DNA of 64,000 bases, taken from contig JAUPFV010000003.1 of the NCBI GenBank assembly GCA_036936605.1, positions 74,632,273 through 74,696,272 of the forward strand, written 5' to 3'. A program made the position numbers and the translations under genes. Under the pieces are notes generated by a model, which saw only the letters and a list, made by a program, of their open reading frames with translations, was not told where the DNA came from and ran no database searches. This DNA comes from Limnanthes douglasii subsp. nivea. Its lineage: Eukaryota; Streptophyta; Magnoliopsida; Brassicales; Limnanthaceae. Positions within the stretch are counted from its first letter, which is position 1, and each line of letters opens with the position of its first letter. Below, in pieces: positions 12,801 through 24,943 of the stretch.

Positions 12801-13998
12801 GAAGAGATTTAAATTACTCAATAGCAGAATTCTCAATATCCTCCCTAGTAGTTAGCCAGTCATTACCAACTTTAATCTTGACAATCCTGTTCTTCTTCAA
12901 TCTTTTCTTCACAAAACTATGGTGAGCAGCTGTATTTCTATCACTGTCCTTCAACCAGGTTGCATGGGCTTTCTGCTTCTAATACAGCTCTTCCCTATCC
13001 AACAGTAAGAGATGATTTTTCTTAGCCTCCTCCAGAGAAGTTCTATTAGCAACACTAGAGTCATTTTGCAAAATAATTTCTTTGGTCTTAATGATTTCTT
13101 CAGACTTCTTAATAGCATCAAAAATGTTCCCAAAAGTGATTTTGTTCCACTCTTTCAATGCAGTTTTCAATCTTTTTTGCTTAAGCCAGAAAGATATAAT
13201 GGGATTCATCACCTCACCAGTCCAATTAGCAGACCAACTTTCTTTCACCATCTTCAGAATATCAGGGTGAGTGACCCACATGTTCAAAAACTTAAACGTA
13301 GCTTTAGACCTTTCAAGAGTTAAAGATATTTTGATAGTAATAGGGCAGTGATCAGAGCAGTTTCTAGCATGATGGGACACAGAAGTAGACTCAAAGAAAT
13401 TCAACCAGGAGGAGTTGAATAAAACACGATCAAGTCGCTTCCATTTGTGCCCATTAGACCAAGTAAAGGCACACCTAGTATAACCAGCATCTATTAAACC
13501 ACAGTCCATAATTAGATTGTTAAAATCATCCATTCCCCTTTGGTTAATTGTTGAACAAGAAATCTGCTCATGAATATTAGAGATAATATTAAATTCACCA
13601 AAGATAATCCACTCTTGAGAAGGATTATCAAGGTTTCTAATGTAATCCCAAAGCAAAATTCTTTGATCTCTTTTGCACTTAGCATAAATAACCGATACCA
13701 TGAAGACTTTATCCAAAGAAGGATGACAAACCTTAAGATGAAGAATCTGCTCATTGTAAAAAACAACCTCCACTTTGTAATCTTGATGCCAAAACACCCA
13801 GATTCTATTATTAACATTGCTACTAAACACACTGAGCTTCAGCTTCCTAGCAACAGACTGCATCTTGTCAGGCTTAATAAAAGGCTCCTGAATGGCTACA
13901 AAACTAGCTTTGAAAGAAATAACCATAGACTTTAGTCTTTGAATAGTCTTCTTATTAGCAAGACCCCTTGCATTCCAATTCAGAATAGTAATAGTCAT
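9886..13998 (-). pseudogene. LINE-B ORF2: endonuclease-reverse transcriptase-RNase H, many lesions
   Basis: The endonuclease (13998-12979) shows LNWNARGLANK, QEPF, FGEFN (Asp replaced by Glu in the usual GDFN) and CSDHCPI. The frame then meets a TAG at 12981-12979 and a TAA near 12813 but stays in phase into the reverse transcriptase (12762-12094), with KIDMTKDFDKLNH. One base is missing near 12117, and GLRQGDP has become GLRQ-stop-DP. The active site FADD is intact (about 11950). The zf-RVT region (about 11000-10745) and RNase H (10359-9886; LNVDG, AECRAL) follow, with a further in-frame TAG at 10173-10171. Clearly dead. Confidence 0.88.
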
Positions 13999-15528
13999 TA
14001 ATCTGAAGAGGATTTATTGGCTCTTTTGAGCTTCATGAGTTTCGAAGATACTGGCTCATTGGAGTTCCATATTTTCGACACCTTTTTTGGCTTTTTTAAA
14101 TCATATTTTTTTTTCAGATTTACCTCTTCTGGCTTATCTTTAACTGGAGAACTTACTAAACTACCATCATGTCTTGGAGAGTAATGTATATCTTCATTTA
14201 GAATCTCAAACGTGTTTCTCCTTTCAATAGTTTTCAAAGCATCAATCATCTCGTGTTCATTAACAAAGTCAGGATTGTGATCCAAAGTAAAAGAAACAAT
14301 GTCTCTATCAATAATATTCATACTAACAGAATGATTTAGGCTGCCAGACTCATAATCATCTTGTGAATGATTCTCCAGATCCTTATTAACAACAATCGAT
14401 TTAAGATGTTGACCAGACTCCTTGTTGTTGACAGAATCAAATTGATTCAATTGTTCAATAAGTTTGTGCATAATCTGAGGATTATTGCTGTCTACATCCT
14501 TATTAGGAAGCTGAGAATGATGAACTTGATCAGGAACACTTGTTGTCGATAGAGATTGGTCAGGAAGATTAATTTGGTCATTTCTTAAAATCTTTTCACC
14601 AGGAAGTTGTTTCTTGCATTTATCATTCGAGTGTCTTATATGGGCACAGTTACTGCAATACAAAGGAGTACTATCATAAACTAAATCAATCCAGTAACTG
14701 TCAGTATCACCAAACTTTAACTGCATTTTGTGGACTAAAGGCTTAGAGATATCCACTTCGACCCAAAACTTGCAACAATTTTGCCTTGCCCTATTAATAG
14801 AAGGAACCCAAACTTTCAGAGGAATACCAATAACCTTCGCAATTTCAGAGATAGTAGAATTATTGAATAATAATTCTGGTAAACTAAGAAGTGAAACCCA
14901 GATTGGTGTGAAAGGGCACTCAAGGTTTGGATCAAAATTTGGTGTCCATTTCAATAATCGCATTGTTTTGTTGCCCAGAACCCAAACATTTCTTGACCAG
15001 AGCTTCTTGAAATCTTCAACCTCATTAAATTCAACAAAAATGTTCTTGTAATCCCAAACAGAAAGACTGTAATAACCAGTGAATTTAAACTTGCTCAAGA
15101 ATTTCCTGAAAATCTCTATTGTGGGTTTACCTGAAGTAAACTTAGCAATTAAAGTATGTTTCGACATCTTCATTAACAAATATTTATCATTAGGTTCAAG
15201 AGTAATAACTGGGAAATCATTTTTTAAAGAAACCGAAACGTTCGTATGAACGAACTCTGTTTTCCTGGGTTTTAATGTATCAGCATAGGAACCAGTATGT
15301 AAATTTGGATTGGATTTCTCTTTGTTGGTCTTCTCAAACACGGGATTAGATATAACATTATAATTGTTGCCAAGTAACCCAGATTTCTTCTTATCTTCAG
15401 GTATTACAAAAATCTTGCGGCTGAGACAGAGTTGATTTCCTAAGCGTAGGAAATTCCTCATTTGATGCAATCTTGAGTATATTGCTTGCCAATGGGTTTA
15501 TTTGACCAGCAGAATTAGACTCCTTCAT
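13998..15528 (-). pseudogene. LINE-B ORF1: DUF4283/zinc-knuckle protein
   Basis: The likely original start is the ATG at 15528, giving MKESNSAGQINP and then NEEFPTL. A frameshift near 15410-15420 leads into the long open frame that ends at 13998. The core reads LIAKFTSGKP, then LWSRNVWVLG and MRLLKWTPNF. The zinc knuckle is CSNCAHIRHSNDKC with intact C-x2-C-x4-H-x4-C spacing. The C-terminus is charged and rich in Asn and Ser. The stop codon shares its last base with the ORF2 ATG (TAATG), an arrangement suggesting that ORF2 was translated by reinitiation. Confidence 0.85.
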
Positions 15529-15578
15529 GGATATAAATCAATTTTGATTCCTAAGGAAGAAGAAGAGAAATAAATTAT

Positions 15579-15602
15579 CTCTGTTCTTGTTCAAGAACAG
15601 AG
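15579..15602. repeat. Hairpin in the LINE-B 5' leader
   Basis: The 11-base arms ctctgttcttg and caagaacagag are perfectly complementary, with a 2-base loop. It lies about 50 bases inside the 5' end of the LINE-B transcript. LINE-A has a related half-copy near 9283-9295. Confidence 0.85.
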
Positions 15603-15650
15603 TTTTTCCTCCATATTTGCCAATGGATTTATTTTCGGATAATTTTGTGA

Positions 15651-15667
15651 TATATAAATTCATTATA
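15651..15667. repeat. Target-site duplication of LINE-B (right copy)
   Basis: Exact copy of 9715-9731. It is followed by the right half of the dispersed repeat (15668-15740), which continues in the uninterrupted copy near 52575. Confidence 0.9.
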
Positions 15668-15740
15668 TAAAACATTGTTCAATTTAATTTCCTATTTAAT
15701 AAATAAAAATGCATGAAGATCTAAATAATTCCTAACCTAA

Positions 15741-16639
15741 TTTCGGTTTATCATTTTACATTTTATTTTTTATTTTCATGTGATTGTGTCTATGGTGTTA
15801 TCGTTATGATTTGGTGTAGGTTTTGATGGAATCAGACTGAACCTTTAAGTTTTCCGCTCTGATTGAACCGAACTATAATCAATAAGAATAAGTTCGTTTT
15901 TTCGGTCTAATTTGGTCTGGTTCCGGTTCTGGTTTAATCCGGATCTGATTCGGTCCGGTTTTAATTCGATTCTTTTCGATCAGTTTTCGGTGCGGTTCGT
16001 GTTCGATCTGATCCATAAATATTAATAAAATAATTAAATCCAACTGAAACAATTTACATTCTCTTTTCATTTAAAAAATCACTTTAAGAACGTTAGAAAT
16101 ATTTCTCTTTTTGCATATAATGTTATGTATATATACATATGTTTGGAAATTTGTAATACATATAATATATTTATTTATATAATTAAAATGAATTCTTACT
16201 TAACTAAGATTGTTTAATTTTATAATGCTGTATGGATAAGCTTTTTTGATATCGCAAGGGTGAAGCATCTGACCAGAACAAGCACATATCACTCTCTTTT
16301 ATGCATATCAATGTCATCCAACAGAAATAAATCAAAACCTACTTTCAAATTCTAAAACATGTAGGTTCTCCATAATATTTTTTTCAAAATCGTTGAACTA
16401 AACTGGAGTGAACCTCTAATTGTGACTTGGTATAAATAGAAAAGACTAAAATATATATTAAAAACTGAAATAAAGATGTCTTTGGAAATATATTTGGGAG
16501 TATTGTCCAAACTGAAGACAATGTGAAATTCGCAGAATCATGTTTCTAGAATTCTCAAAGTTTGGCTCATAAAATTAATCTTTCTAAACCAAGAGTTATT
16601 TATCTTAATCTTTTAACAAGGGAATAAACATATTGCCAT
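15741..16639. other. Non-coding, partly low-complexity
   Basis: At 15850-16020 there is a degenerate stretch of short T/G/C-rich phrases of the type cggttc and ggtccgg, as also at 28360-28560 and 46270-46750. The rest is AT-rich, with no gene seen. Confidence 0.6.
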
Positions 16640-17290
16640 TAAAAGAGTCCTTCCACCTGATTCATAGAAGGAGACCCTAATACCTAATCTTTTCACAACT
16701 ATGTGAAGAAAAACAATTAATGGTATAAAGATTCATAATTCATGGGTAGAAGATCAATCCCTAATTAGTACTTCTGTTGTAGCTTTAAAACATTATTATC
16801 TTGCTAAACCAATATTTCAAATCTAAAAAATATTCAGGACATTATACCAAAAATATTAACTAACCTAGACAATACATACCTTTTAGCCATTCCCTGTGTT
16901 GAAGTGATTCGAAACACAACCACATCTCTCAATTCAAATACTTTCTCTGATTTGATGGTTTCAACTCCAAATTTTTGCAATTTTGTTGACCTATCATTCA
17001 AACAGACCTATGCAATACAGTCACCTCGTACTTTAATGGCCAAATTTCTCGTAATGTCATATATGCTACTACATTGTGCATAATCCCTAAAACAAAGTCA
17101 CCCAAATCTTGACAAGATTTTAGGCCTATAAGACTGTGTACAATATTCAACAGAATACTATCTAAAATCATTAACAAGAAACTTGCCAAAATTCTGCCGA
17201 AGATAATTTCTAAGGAACATGGGGGTTTGTTAAAAATAGAAACATACATGAAAACATTCTTATCACCCAAGAATTAACGTATAACCTTAA
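16640..17290 (+). pseudogene. LINE reverse-transcriptase remnant
   Basis: On the + strand, shifting frames give a LINE RT fragment: NTYLLAIPCVEVIRN and SLNSN about 16870-16950, then CIIPKTKSPKS-stop-QDFRPIRL, NRILSKIINKKLAKILPKII and SKEHGGL at 17065-17240. The same region in LINE-B reads LIPKVDNPNKWQGCRLISL and LPKLISDDQGGF. Only the fingers part of the RT is left; no ORF1, RNase H or tail is recognisable. The 90-codon open frame on the opposite strand is a shadow. Confidence 0.6.
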
Positions 17291-17489
17291 CAAAAAACAA
17301 TTGAAAATAACATAATTTTAAAACTTGACATGGAAAAGTCCTTTGATAAAATTTCATTTAACTTTATTTTCTCTATTATGAAATTTTTTTGGCTTCATTT
17401 CTCAATTCATAGGTTTAATTAAAAAAGGAAATGATTCTGTTAACTTTTCAATATTATTAATAGTGATAGGTTTTTTGAGATTATATAAA

Positions 17490-17830
17490 ATAACAAGTAT
17501 TATTGTCAGTGTTTTGTAGAAAAAATATAGTACAGACTTCTAGAGAGAGAAAATAATCAAGAACTATAGAAAGTCAAAGTGTCGATCAATCTTAGCTCCA
17601 AAGTTCACCCCATATTTATAGGCATGGGTGCTTATGAGTAATAGATTCAGTTACAAGCTAGGATATTTCACCTCACTTATGTACTTAGTACAAATACATT
17701 TACTACAAATTTCACAACCAGTCCTTAATATATATATATTATGTACTAAATATATCCTTTAATTATAAAATACTCAAATAATAATATTTTTAATAATTGT
17801 TATCACTCCTCAATTATTTATATCCTTATC
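17490..17830 (-). repeat. Possible solo LTR
   Basis: Read on the minus strand this has LTR-like features: a TG start near 17806, a TATA motif (cctataaatatgg) near 17620, a pyrimidine-rich stretch about 40-100 bases after it, and an end near 17497. I could not find a matching second copy or a convincing target duplication. Confidence 0.25.
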
Positions 17831-18299
17831 AAATAGTACATCATATGGTTAATTTAAATCCTCCAATGGTGTAAGGCAGAGTGACCCCCTGTCACCCAAT
17901 CTTTTCGTCATTACAGGAGAAGACCTATTAAGAGGTATTAAAAAGTTATTTCAAAGGTATAACTCAATAAAATTCGGTTTTAGAAGCCCAATCATTATTC
18001 TCTACCTTAATTTTCCAGATGATGTAATTATCTTTATGAAAGGATAACCAAATAGTTAGTGGAGTTGGGAGATTTTGATATCATTTTTTATCCTCGAACG
18101 GCTACCTAGGCCCAAACCTTAGTTGATTTTTTTTGTTGAGTTTCATTCAAGTAGATCAGATGAAGAGATAGATAAAGAGGTCTTGCCAAGAATTTCGATG
18201 TGAGTTGTTCGAACTAATAGAGGTTCCAACATTCTAGGATCCAGTGCGGCAGTTCAACTCGTTGCTCCATCTAGGGACAAAATGTTCGAGACCGTAAAA

Positions 18300-19845
18300 T
18301 TCAGTTTTTCATGCATTAAATAATAAAGCTGAGTATGAAGCTGCATTGCTTGGTTTAAGTCATGCAAGCATTTGTATGGAAACTTTAGTTCGTTTTGAAA
18401 CAGATTCCCAGTTAGTAGCGAATTAAGTGGCCGGTGTTTTTGAAGCTAAAAATGATCACTTAATTTTGTATAAGCGAGAGCTTCGAAACTTGACTCTATA
18501 GTTTGACCACGTTATTGTAGAATATATTAGCCGAAGAGACAATGAAGTTGCTAATTCTTTAGCATTCATTGCTTACACTAAATAGTATCCTTGGATTTTA
18601 TTACAGGAGAGTCATTTGATTCTAACTCGACAGAACAGTGTAAATATGCAGAAGAAATTTTTGTCACACCAGATGTAATTTGAAGTTACTGGAGAACTGA
18701 TATCCCAAATTTCTTGTTGAGAGGAATGTTTGCTCAAGATGTACAACTCGCTAAAAATTAAGGTATAAAGCTCATGGCTATGTTGTATTGTATGGGGTGT
18801 TATATAAGAAATCTCTGAGTAGGCCATTGTTGCGTTGCTTGAATAAACAAGAGTCTCAGAAAATTATGTCAAAGTTACATGATGGTGAGGGTTCAGCACA
18901 TTGTGAGTTCAAGGCATTGACACGCCGGGTTTTGTTGGCAGGTTATTATTGGCCTTTGATTATGAACGATACTAACAGGTTGGTCTGATGTTGTGATACT
19001 TGTCAACGATTTTCTAATTCTATTCACAAACATGCAGTCTCACTCATGTCCATTATTGAAACCATCCATTTTGATAGATGAGGAATAGACTTGGTACGAC
19101 CATTGTCTATGGCTTTTGGAGGACGTCAGATGATTAGTAAGGCATTAGAAAAATTTTCGAAGTGGGCAGAGGCTGAACCATTGTATGGATCAAAATCTAA
19201 TAATGTTATCAAGTTTACTGTGAACAACATTTATTACCGCTTTGGGGTACCTAAAACAATCGCTACAAATAATGTTCCTTACTTTAACAATAGAGAAATG
19301 ACTTCTTTTTTGTGCTTCGAAGGGTATTACATAGTGTTTTTCTACACCTTTTCATCCCCAAGAAGGTGTTATGGGCTTATCGAGAAACTCATAGAGAGGC
19401 CACTAAAGAAACTCCGTTTGTCTTAGTTTATGGTGTGGATGCTATTAATCATCCATAATCAGCATTACCTTTTTATAGAGTACTTCAGTATTCTGAGGAA
19501 CTGAATGACGAAGCAAAAAAGAGCAGATTAGGACATGGTTAAGGAAAAAAAGAGGTAGAGCACATCTGAAAACGATTCATTATCAAACTCTGATGAGGAG
19601 TCGGTATAATTCGAAGGTAAAAAGAAGGGATTTCAAATTTGGTGATAAAGTTTTAAGAAAAGTATTCCTCTATACAAAGGATAAGCACCTCGGAAAGATG
19701 GCCCCGAATTGAGAAGGACCTTATATGGTTGTGGAAAGAATAAAATCTGGTTCTTATCGCCTTTGTGACGTCGATGGGAGAATGCTTCAACATCTTTGGA
19801 ATATAGAACATTTAAAATTGTATTGGAAATATTTTTTTCTTTTTT
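18300..19845 (+). pseudogene. Tat-type Ty3/gypsy polyprotein end: RNase H and integrase
   Basis: The + strand, with several stops and frameshifts, spells the 3' part of a gypsy polyprotein. An RNase H-like domain comes first (NNKAEYEAALLGL; FETDSQLVAN; EYISRRDNEVANSLAF, about 18310-18580). It is followed by the integrase: the zinc-binding part ending CCDTCQRF (about 18990), the core with GIDLVRPLS and KWAEAEPL, ATNNVPYF where the second catalytic Asp is expected (reads Asn), and a C-terminal tail VERIKSGSYRLCDVDG near 19730-19800. This kind of RNase H immediately before integrase is typical of the plant Tat lineage. Gag, protease and RT are not in the window. Confidence 0.8.
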
Positions 19846-20689
19846 ACAACCTTTTAAATAATTGACACACTATTTCCTACCCTGTTGGCCCAGGGAGGTT
19901 TAAATAAGGTGTCATGTAAATATTCGAAGTTATCAACAAAAGTATTTTTTAACCAGTGGTTGTTTAAGTATAAGTATTTAAATTATTTTGGTAACTAATC
20001 AAAGACTGGTCATCTTTGAGGTTGACCAAGAGTAAATATATTAGTTGTATTTAAGATGCTAACATTCTTTAAACACATCAATGAAGTTTGAGGTTCTAGT
20101 ATCTCTACATGAAAAATTATAAGTTTGCTTATGATATATGTTACATTTCGAGGTGACCATGACTTGTTTTTACAAAATTATAAGTCTGAAAGACTTGTTA
20201 ATCCGATGATATACAAAAAAGTTTTTGAATGCTAAGTAAAAACATATTCACTAAAAGCAAGTCATCTTACAACAATTCGATGACATGCACAAATAAAAAA
20301 GGGAAACAAAATTATTTGTCCTTGGAGTTTCCATCAGACGACTCGCCCTGTTCGGAAGCACTTTCCTCTCTGCTTCTTCAGAGAAAGAACTAGACACATG
20401 ATCAAAAGCCTCGCTAGGGAAATTTTCAATGGGAATCAATTACCAAAAGTTTGTCAGGTTAGCCTTTGGAAATGTGGCATGAATTTCACAAAGCAGATTA
20501 ATAATCTTCTGCTCCTTGGTATTCTTAATGACAGCCAGCATATCCTTCCCACATTCATTTTCAACAGCCTGCATAACATTCTATTTCTCCTTCTCAAATT
20601 AAGTTTTAAGATAATCCAGGTTTTGTGTCAGCTTCTTATTTTCATCCTCACTCTTGTTTAGAGACTCTTGAAAGGTATAGTATCTTTAT

Positions 20690-23310
20690 CTCTTCTCTGA
20701 TAAATCTCGAGCGTATTTGGATTTGAGTGATTCTATCTCATTTTTATGAGAAGTGTTGAGCTCTTCTATCTCATGTTTGTGCATAAAGCTGAGATGATTT
20801 TTGAGATGAATGATTCCTCTGAGGAATTCCGATCTTACAGTTTGAAATCCGTGAAATTGGTCTTCCATAGTGTTACCGAAGGTTTTTCTCATTTTCTTCT
20901 CAACTGCAACAATTTTCTTATGACAAACCATCTCTTTCACCATAGTTTCTAGATGACCTTGGGCAAATTCCACTTCTTTGCACAACTTTTATGTTGCGGT
21001 TCTAAGATTGGTGAACGGTTGTAAAGAAAGTGCGACCTTTTCGGATGTTTCTTCGGTAGGTGTGAATCTTGGACTAATGTAGGGCATATGAGCGGAGGCT
21101 GAGGATGGCAAAGAAATTTATGTCCCAGCTAGTTCATGGGAAAAAAGGGCAGTATTTTGACCAAAATGTTGTAGTTGGTCTTGAATCTTGTGGATGTATG
21201 GATCCATATCTTTGTCAAGCTCTTGAAACTGTTAGTGGTTGATAAAATTATCAGGATCAAAGTGATTGTCTCCTTGGTCATTGTCTGCTGCAGCCTCTCT
21301 TTGCTGAGTGTTTTCTTGATCATTGTTTGCTGTGACTTCTCCTTGCTAATCTTCCACCACAACGACTTTATCAGTTTCAGAAGGTAGCACTTCTTGAAGG
21401 GCCTGTGCAGTTTTATTTTTTACACTTCTTTGTGGTGATGTCTTCGATGTGCTCTTATTTTTCTTCGAAGCATAAAGTTTCTTTCTTTTTGGAGTACGCT
21501 CAACCTCCTCTCTCTTTTTAATAGTAGGGAGGATTTTTTATGTTTTCTTCATCTTTGCTTTTGAATGTGGCGTCGGGATCTCTGAAGGGCTAGCACCAGA
21601 TGTGTTAGGTGATTTTTTATTCTTTTTCTCTTTCTTTTTCGAGACAAGGTGACTATCTAATCTGTTTCAAACTGGAGGATGCACCTTACCATCAGGTGCC
21701 ACTTATCTCTTCACAGTTAAGATTGGATTTGGGGGCTCCATCAGATTTTTGGGGAAGTCAACACTCAACGTGATTTGCCACAACTAGTTGTTAATAAATT
21801 TAATAGGCAAAAAAGTTGAATGAAACCCATTGCCCCGCTCTTTTTATGCCCAAGTTCCTAACTTGAAAAAAAAATGTCCTTACCATTTTTTTGATGAATT
21901 TTATATTACCTCGGAATTTCTGGATGTAGTATAAAAAAAATAATTAAAGCAACTGCCGAGGTTAAGTCGTTATGGGTTCTCCTCGAATATTTCTTTTCCG
22001 TTCTCTCATGCCTTAGAAACGAAGACAAAATTTTGTTTCTAACATTGTCAGCCTTCGAGCAAGTCATCGATTATCTTGAGGTCATCATCAAGAGTGAGGT
22101 AGTAGAAAGGAAAATTAGATCCATTCAAAAGTTCGGTCAAGGTGATAAAATATCGAATAGAAAGAGGAATGTGGGCAAATCTTGAGGTCATGATTATTGA
22201 CAGAAAGGTGAATCATTGGTTGGGAGTGGCTTGTGTAGAATAGAGGTCTATGAGCTCAAAGTACTCCACTATCATTGGATCTAACGGAAACCGAAGACCT
22301 CGGTTGATAATTTTAGGATTACCAACTCATCATTTCCACAATCAAGAGGAGTCTATCCTTCTTTCAGAAACCGAAGCACGATGTTATCTTGCATTCACTA
22401 TTGTTTTTTCAAGAATGCAGCTTGGGAATCTAGATAATAGATGTATAGCATATTTTTTTAGTGCCAATATATATTTCAGATTGAGTGGCTTCAATTTTTC
22501 ACTTATTGAAGCAACAAGCTCCTTGGGAAGTTCAATAAAAGTTTTCTTCTTCCCTCTTCCTTTGCTCGGTGATTTTGTTTTTGTAGCAAGCTTAACTGAT
22601 TCACTATCTTTTGAAGCATCATCCCCTCTATCAGCTTCAGTATCTTTCAAATTGTCATCATCAGTGTCAGCTTTGATATTTGTGTGCGTAACTTCAGAGT
22701 CATCTTTTTCCTCGGATGCCTTCCTAATAAGTTAAGATGGGTTGGGATTAGAGGTTGGTTCCCTATGCTCTTTGTTTGAAGAATTTTGTTGAGATTTTGT
22801 AATTGTCTTAATGACTTCCCTTGGGAGAGGATAAGATGGTGAAGGGTTTATTGCAATACTTTGGACAGCACAAGGTGAAGTGTTGTCAGCATTGTCTCCC
22901 ATAGGTATAAAGGTATTTCTTTTGGAAATGTGAGTTTTTGGATGAACTTGAGAAGTCTCTTTGCGCAACTGCCGAGGAGATTTAGAGTTAAGAGAATATG
23001 GTATTTCTTCTGCTCTTCTTAAAGAATATGTGGCTTGAGTTACTTTGCGGTGACTTCAAAGAATAGGTGTTGAAGATGAAATTTGAGGAGATGACTTGGC
23101 TGGTGATGGTAAAGTTCGAGGCAACTTTGGTGTTTGGGTTTTTGATGATTGGGTTTCTTCTAGAATAGATGAACTTGAAAATTCAAGAAGAGTTCGATTC
23201 AGATTGAAATTACCGTAGTATATCGTTTCAGTAGAGAACCGAGGAGCGTTTCTTATTAATCAAGCCTCTTCAGCCCTTTGACTTATACAGAAGTAGTCGT
23301 AAGTATCAAA
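20690..23310 (-). pseudogene. Decayed antisense ORF of the Tat-type element
   Basis: On the minus strand, a roughly 850-codon coding region can be followed through several stops and shifts between 23310 and 20690. It begins with a Ser/Pro-rich N-terminus, then a basic Lys/Gly stretch (SPSKGRGKKKTF, about 22560). A globular part follows (FAHIPLSIRYFITLTELL; FPFYYLTLDDDLKIIDDL, about 22180-22060), then a Lys-rich linker (21700-21420) and a coiled coil at the C-terminus (MCKEVEFAQGHLE onwards, 20985-20690). Tat-lineage elements such as Grande are known to carry an extra gene in antisense orientation between integrase and the 3' LTR. Position, orientation and composition fit, but I could not compare sequences. 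Confidence 0.55.
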
Positions 23311-23989
23311 TGAGATTTCTCCTTATCTGGAGATTTTTATTTTCTAGGTTTTCTAGCTCTTGGTTTTTAAATTTTGGATGTTTTCTCATATACTGAATTG
23401 AAGGTTGGGTTGAGAATTTGAGTTTTCCAGTTAAAGTAGCTTAAAGTTAAATTCAGGTGAAGGTAGCCAAGAAACTTCCGGTGTAAGCAGATTCTCTCTC
23501 TCAAGAAATTTGTTTGTAAAGAAAGTTATGGCACATAGAAGTATTTATAGAAGGAAAAATGATAGAGAAGTTGGAGAAGTGGAAGAAGCTATTGGACAGA
23601 ATGCCAAAAGGTTACGTAAAGAGGAAAGTTTGACATATGCGACATGAGAAGCCTAGTAGCAGACGTAGTACTTAGTGAATCATCACATTTTTGTCTGTCA
23701 CTTTAAACATTTATTACCGTTATGAAATTAGCTTTATAATCTCATTCGAAAATATTTGAAGCGTTGGCAAAATGTTGATTTGATTTTGTAGCAAGTAAAT
23801 TCGAAGGTTTATTCAAGGACATATATCTATATTCGAAGTGATATTGAGGATTGCTTTGATTCGAGGAGAATTTGTGTTGTCAAGAAAAAAAGTTTAGTTA
23901 ACTAAAAACAAATCAGGCTTTGGTAAAAAAGATTACTTTCTACTGCCAAAGATGTCCAAAGATAACTAGTTCTCATTCATTGACTTCCA

Positions 23990-24330
23990 TAAGAACTAGG
24001 GGGCTAAAATGTAATAATTAAATACTTTTATGAACAATTGTAAAGATATAGGATATAATTCAATCTGCTTGTAAAGATAGGGGTTTAAAGCGCAATTAAC
24101 CCATTTTGTAACTACTTCAGTTATTCTAAGTTTGTTCGCCTATATATAAAAGTTAAGGCTGAGTTGAATAGAAGGGGACATTTTCATTTTGGTGAAAAAT
24201 CTCCTTCTACTTAGCTTTCTCTCTTCAAAATCAACTTCTTACTTCATCTCTCTCTAGAATCAGATTTCATCCACACCAGAAACAAATTATTACAAAAACA
24301 AATTGAATAAAACCGAGTTTTATGCGTGGT
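23990..24330 (+). repeat. Probable polypurine tract and 3' LTR of the Tat-type element
   Basis: A purine-rich run (agaactagggggctaaaa, 23993-24010) precedes tgtaataatt, the likely LTR start. A TATA box (tatatataaaag, about 24131-24142) and a pyrimidine-rich leader follow. The LTR end is not clear and no 5' LTR is present, so the element is truncated at its 5' side. Confidence 0.5.
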
Positions 24331-24379
24331 TCTAATCTTGAAGAGATTGAGATGTAGATGTAGACTACATCTTCCAACT

Positions 24380-24545
24380 TATAAATATTTTAACTTAAAA
24401 TTTTCCTTAACCCGCTATTATTCAAGATTTTATTTTAAAATTTTCCTTAAAAATAGCCATTATTTCATATTTTTAAATTAAAATTTTCATTAAAAATAAT
24501 AATTATTTCAGATTTGTAAATTAAAATTTTCCTTTAAAATACCTA
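24380..24545. repeat. Degenerate AT-rich tandem repeat
   Basis: Three irregular units of about 50-60 bases, each containing taaaattttcctt or a close variant. Confidence 0.5.
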
Positions 24546-24684
24546 CTATCCCAAAATAAACTATATAAATTAACCCATATTTTAGGTAAGTGGGGCCTAA
24601 CACCCCTCCGGAAAATAACTCTAAATTTAACAATAAAGGCATATCCTCAAAGATGATAATAGAAAAATTATTTGCATGATTGAA

Positions 24685-24785
24685 AAACAACCAAGTTCAT
24701 GAGATGTTTTATGAGACTGTTCTAGGTTAATTAAGAATAAGTATTGGTTTGGTGATCATAAAACATCCCATGAATTTGGTTGTTT
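24685..24785. repeat. Inverted repeat, 30-bp arms
   Basis: 24685-24714 and 24756-24785 are reverse complements except at two positions, separated by 41 bases. Its origin is unknown; it could be a small foldback element. Confidence 0.85.
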
Positions 24786-24845
24786 CTATCATATTTCAAA
24801 AACTAGTTAAGTCTCATTTGTTAAATGAAATTTCTCATCTACTAA

Positions 24846-24935
24846 TAGACTTAAACTCAATTGTGATGCCTTTTGTTTTCGTAAGGGTGACTCTAGTCGT
24901 AATATAATCATTAGAAATTATAAAAGAAATTAATC
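24846..24935 (+). pseudogene. Short LINE-type RNase H fragment
   Basis: The frame LKLNCDAFCFRKGDSSRN followed by IIIRN resembles the start of the plant LINE RNase H (compare LNVDAS and LIFRN in LINE-A). It ends where the TRIM at 24944 begins. Confidence 0.35.
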
Positions 24936-24943
24936 AACTCTTA

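Larger units (their letters stand above)
9732..15650 (-). mobile_element. LINE-B: full-length L1-like retrotransposon, heavily mutated
   Basis: A 5.9-kb LINE on the minus strand, bounded by a perfect 17-bp duplication. It has a 5' leader with a 24-base hairpin (15579-15602), ORF1, ORF2, a 3' UTR and a poly-A tail (poly-T at 9733-9739). The domain layout matches LINE-A but the sequences are clearly different family members. ORF1 has at least one frameshift and ORF2 many stops and frameshifts, so it is older or less constrained than LINE-A. The insertion point is independently confirmed by the related empty repeat at 52452-52652. Confidence 0.92.

Noticed and set aside
16998..17270. 90-codon open frame on the minus strand with a MGDKNVF start
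   Set aside because: The + strand of the same bases gives clear LINE reverse-transcriptase phrases, so the minus frame is a shadow.
17490..17830. Solo LTR as a firm call
   Set aside because: TATA and TG...CA-like ends are present, but no target duplication or second copy; kept only as a low-confidence feature.
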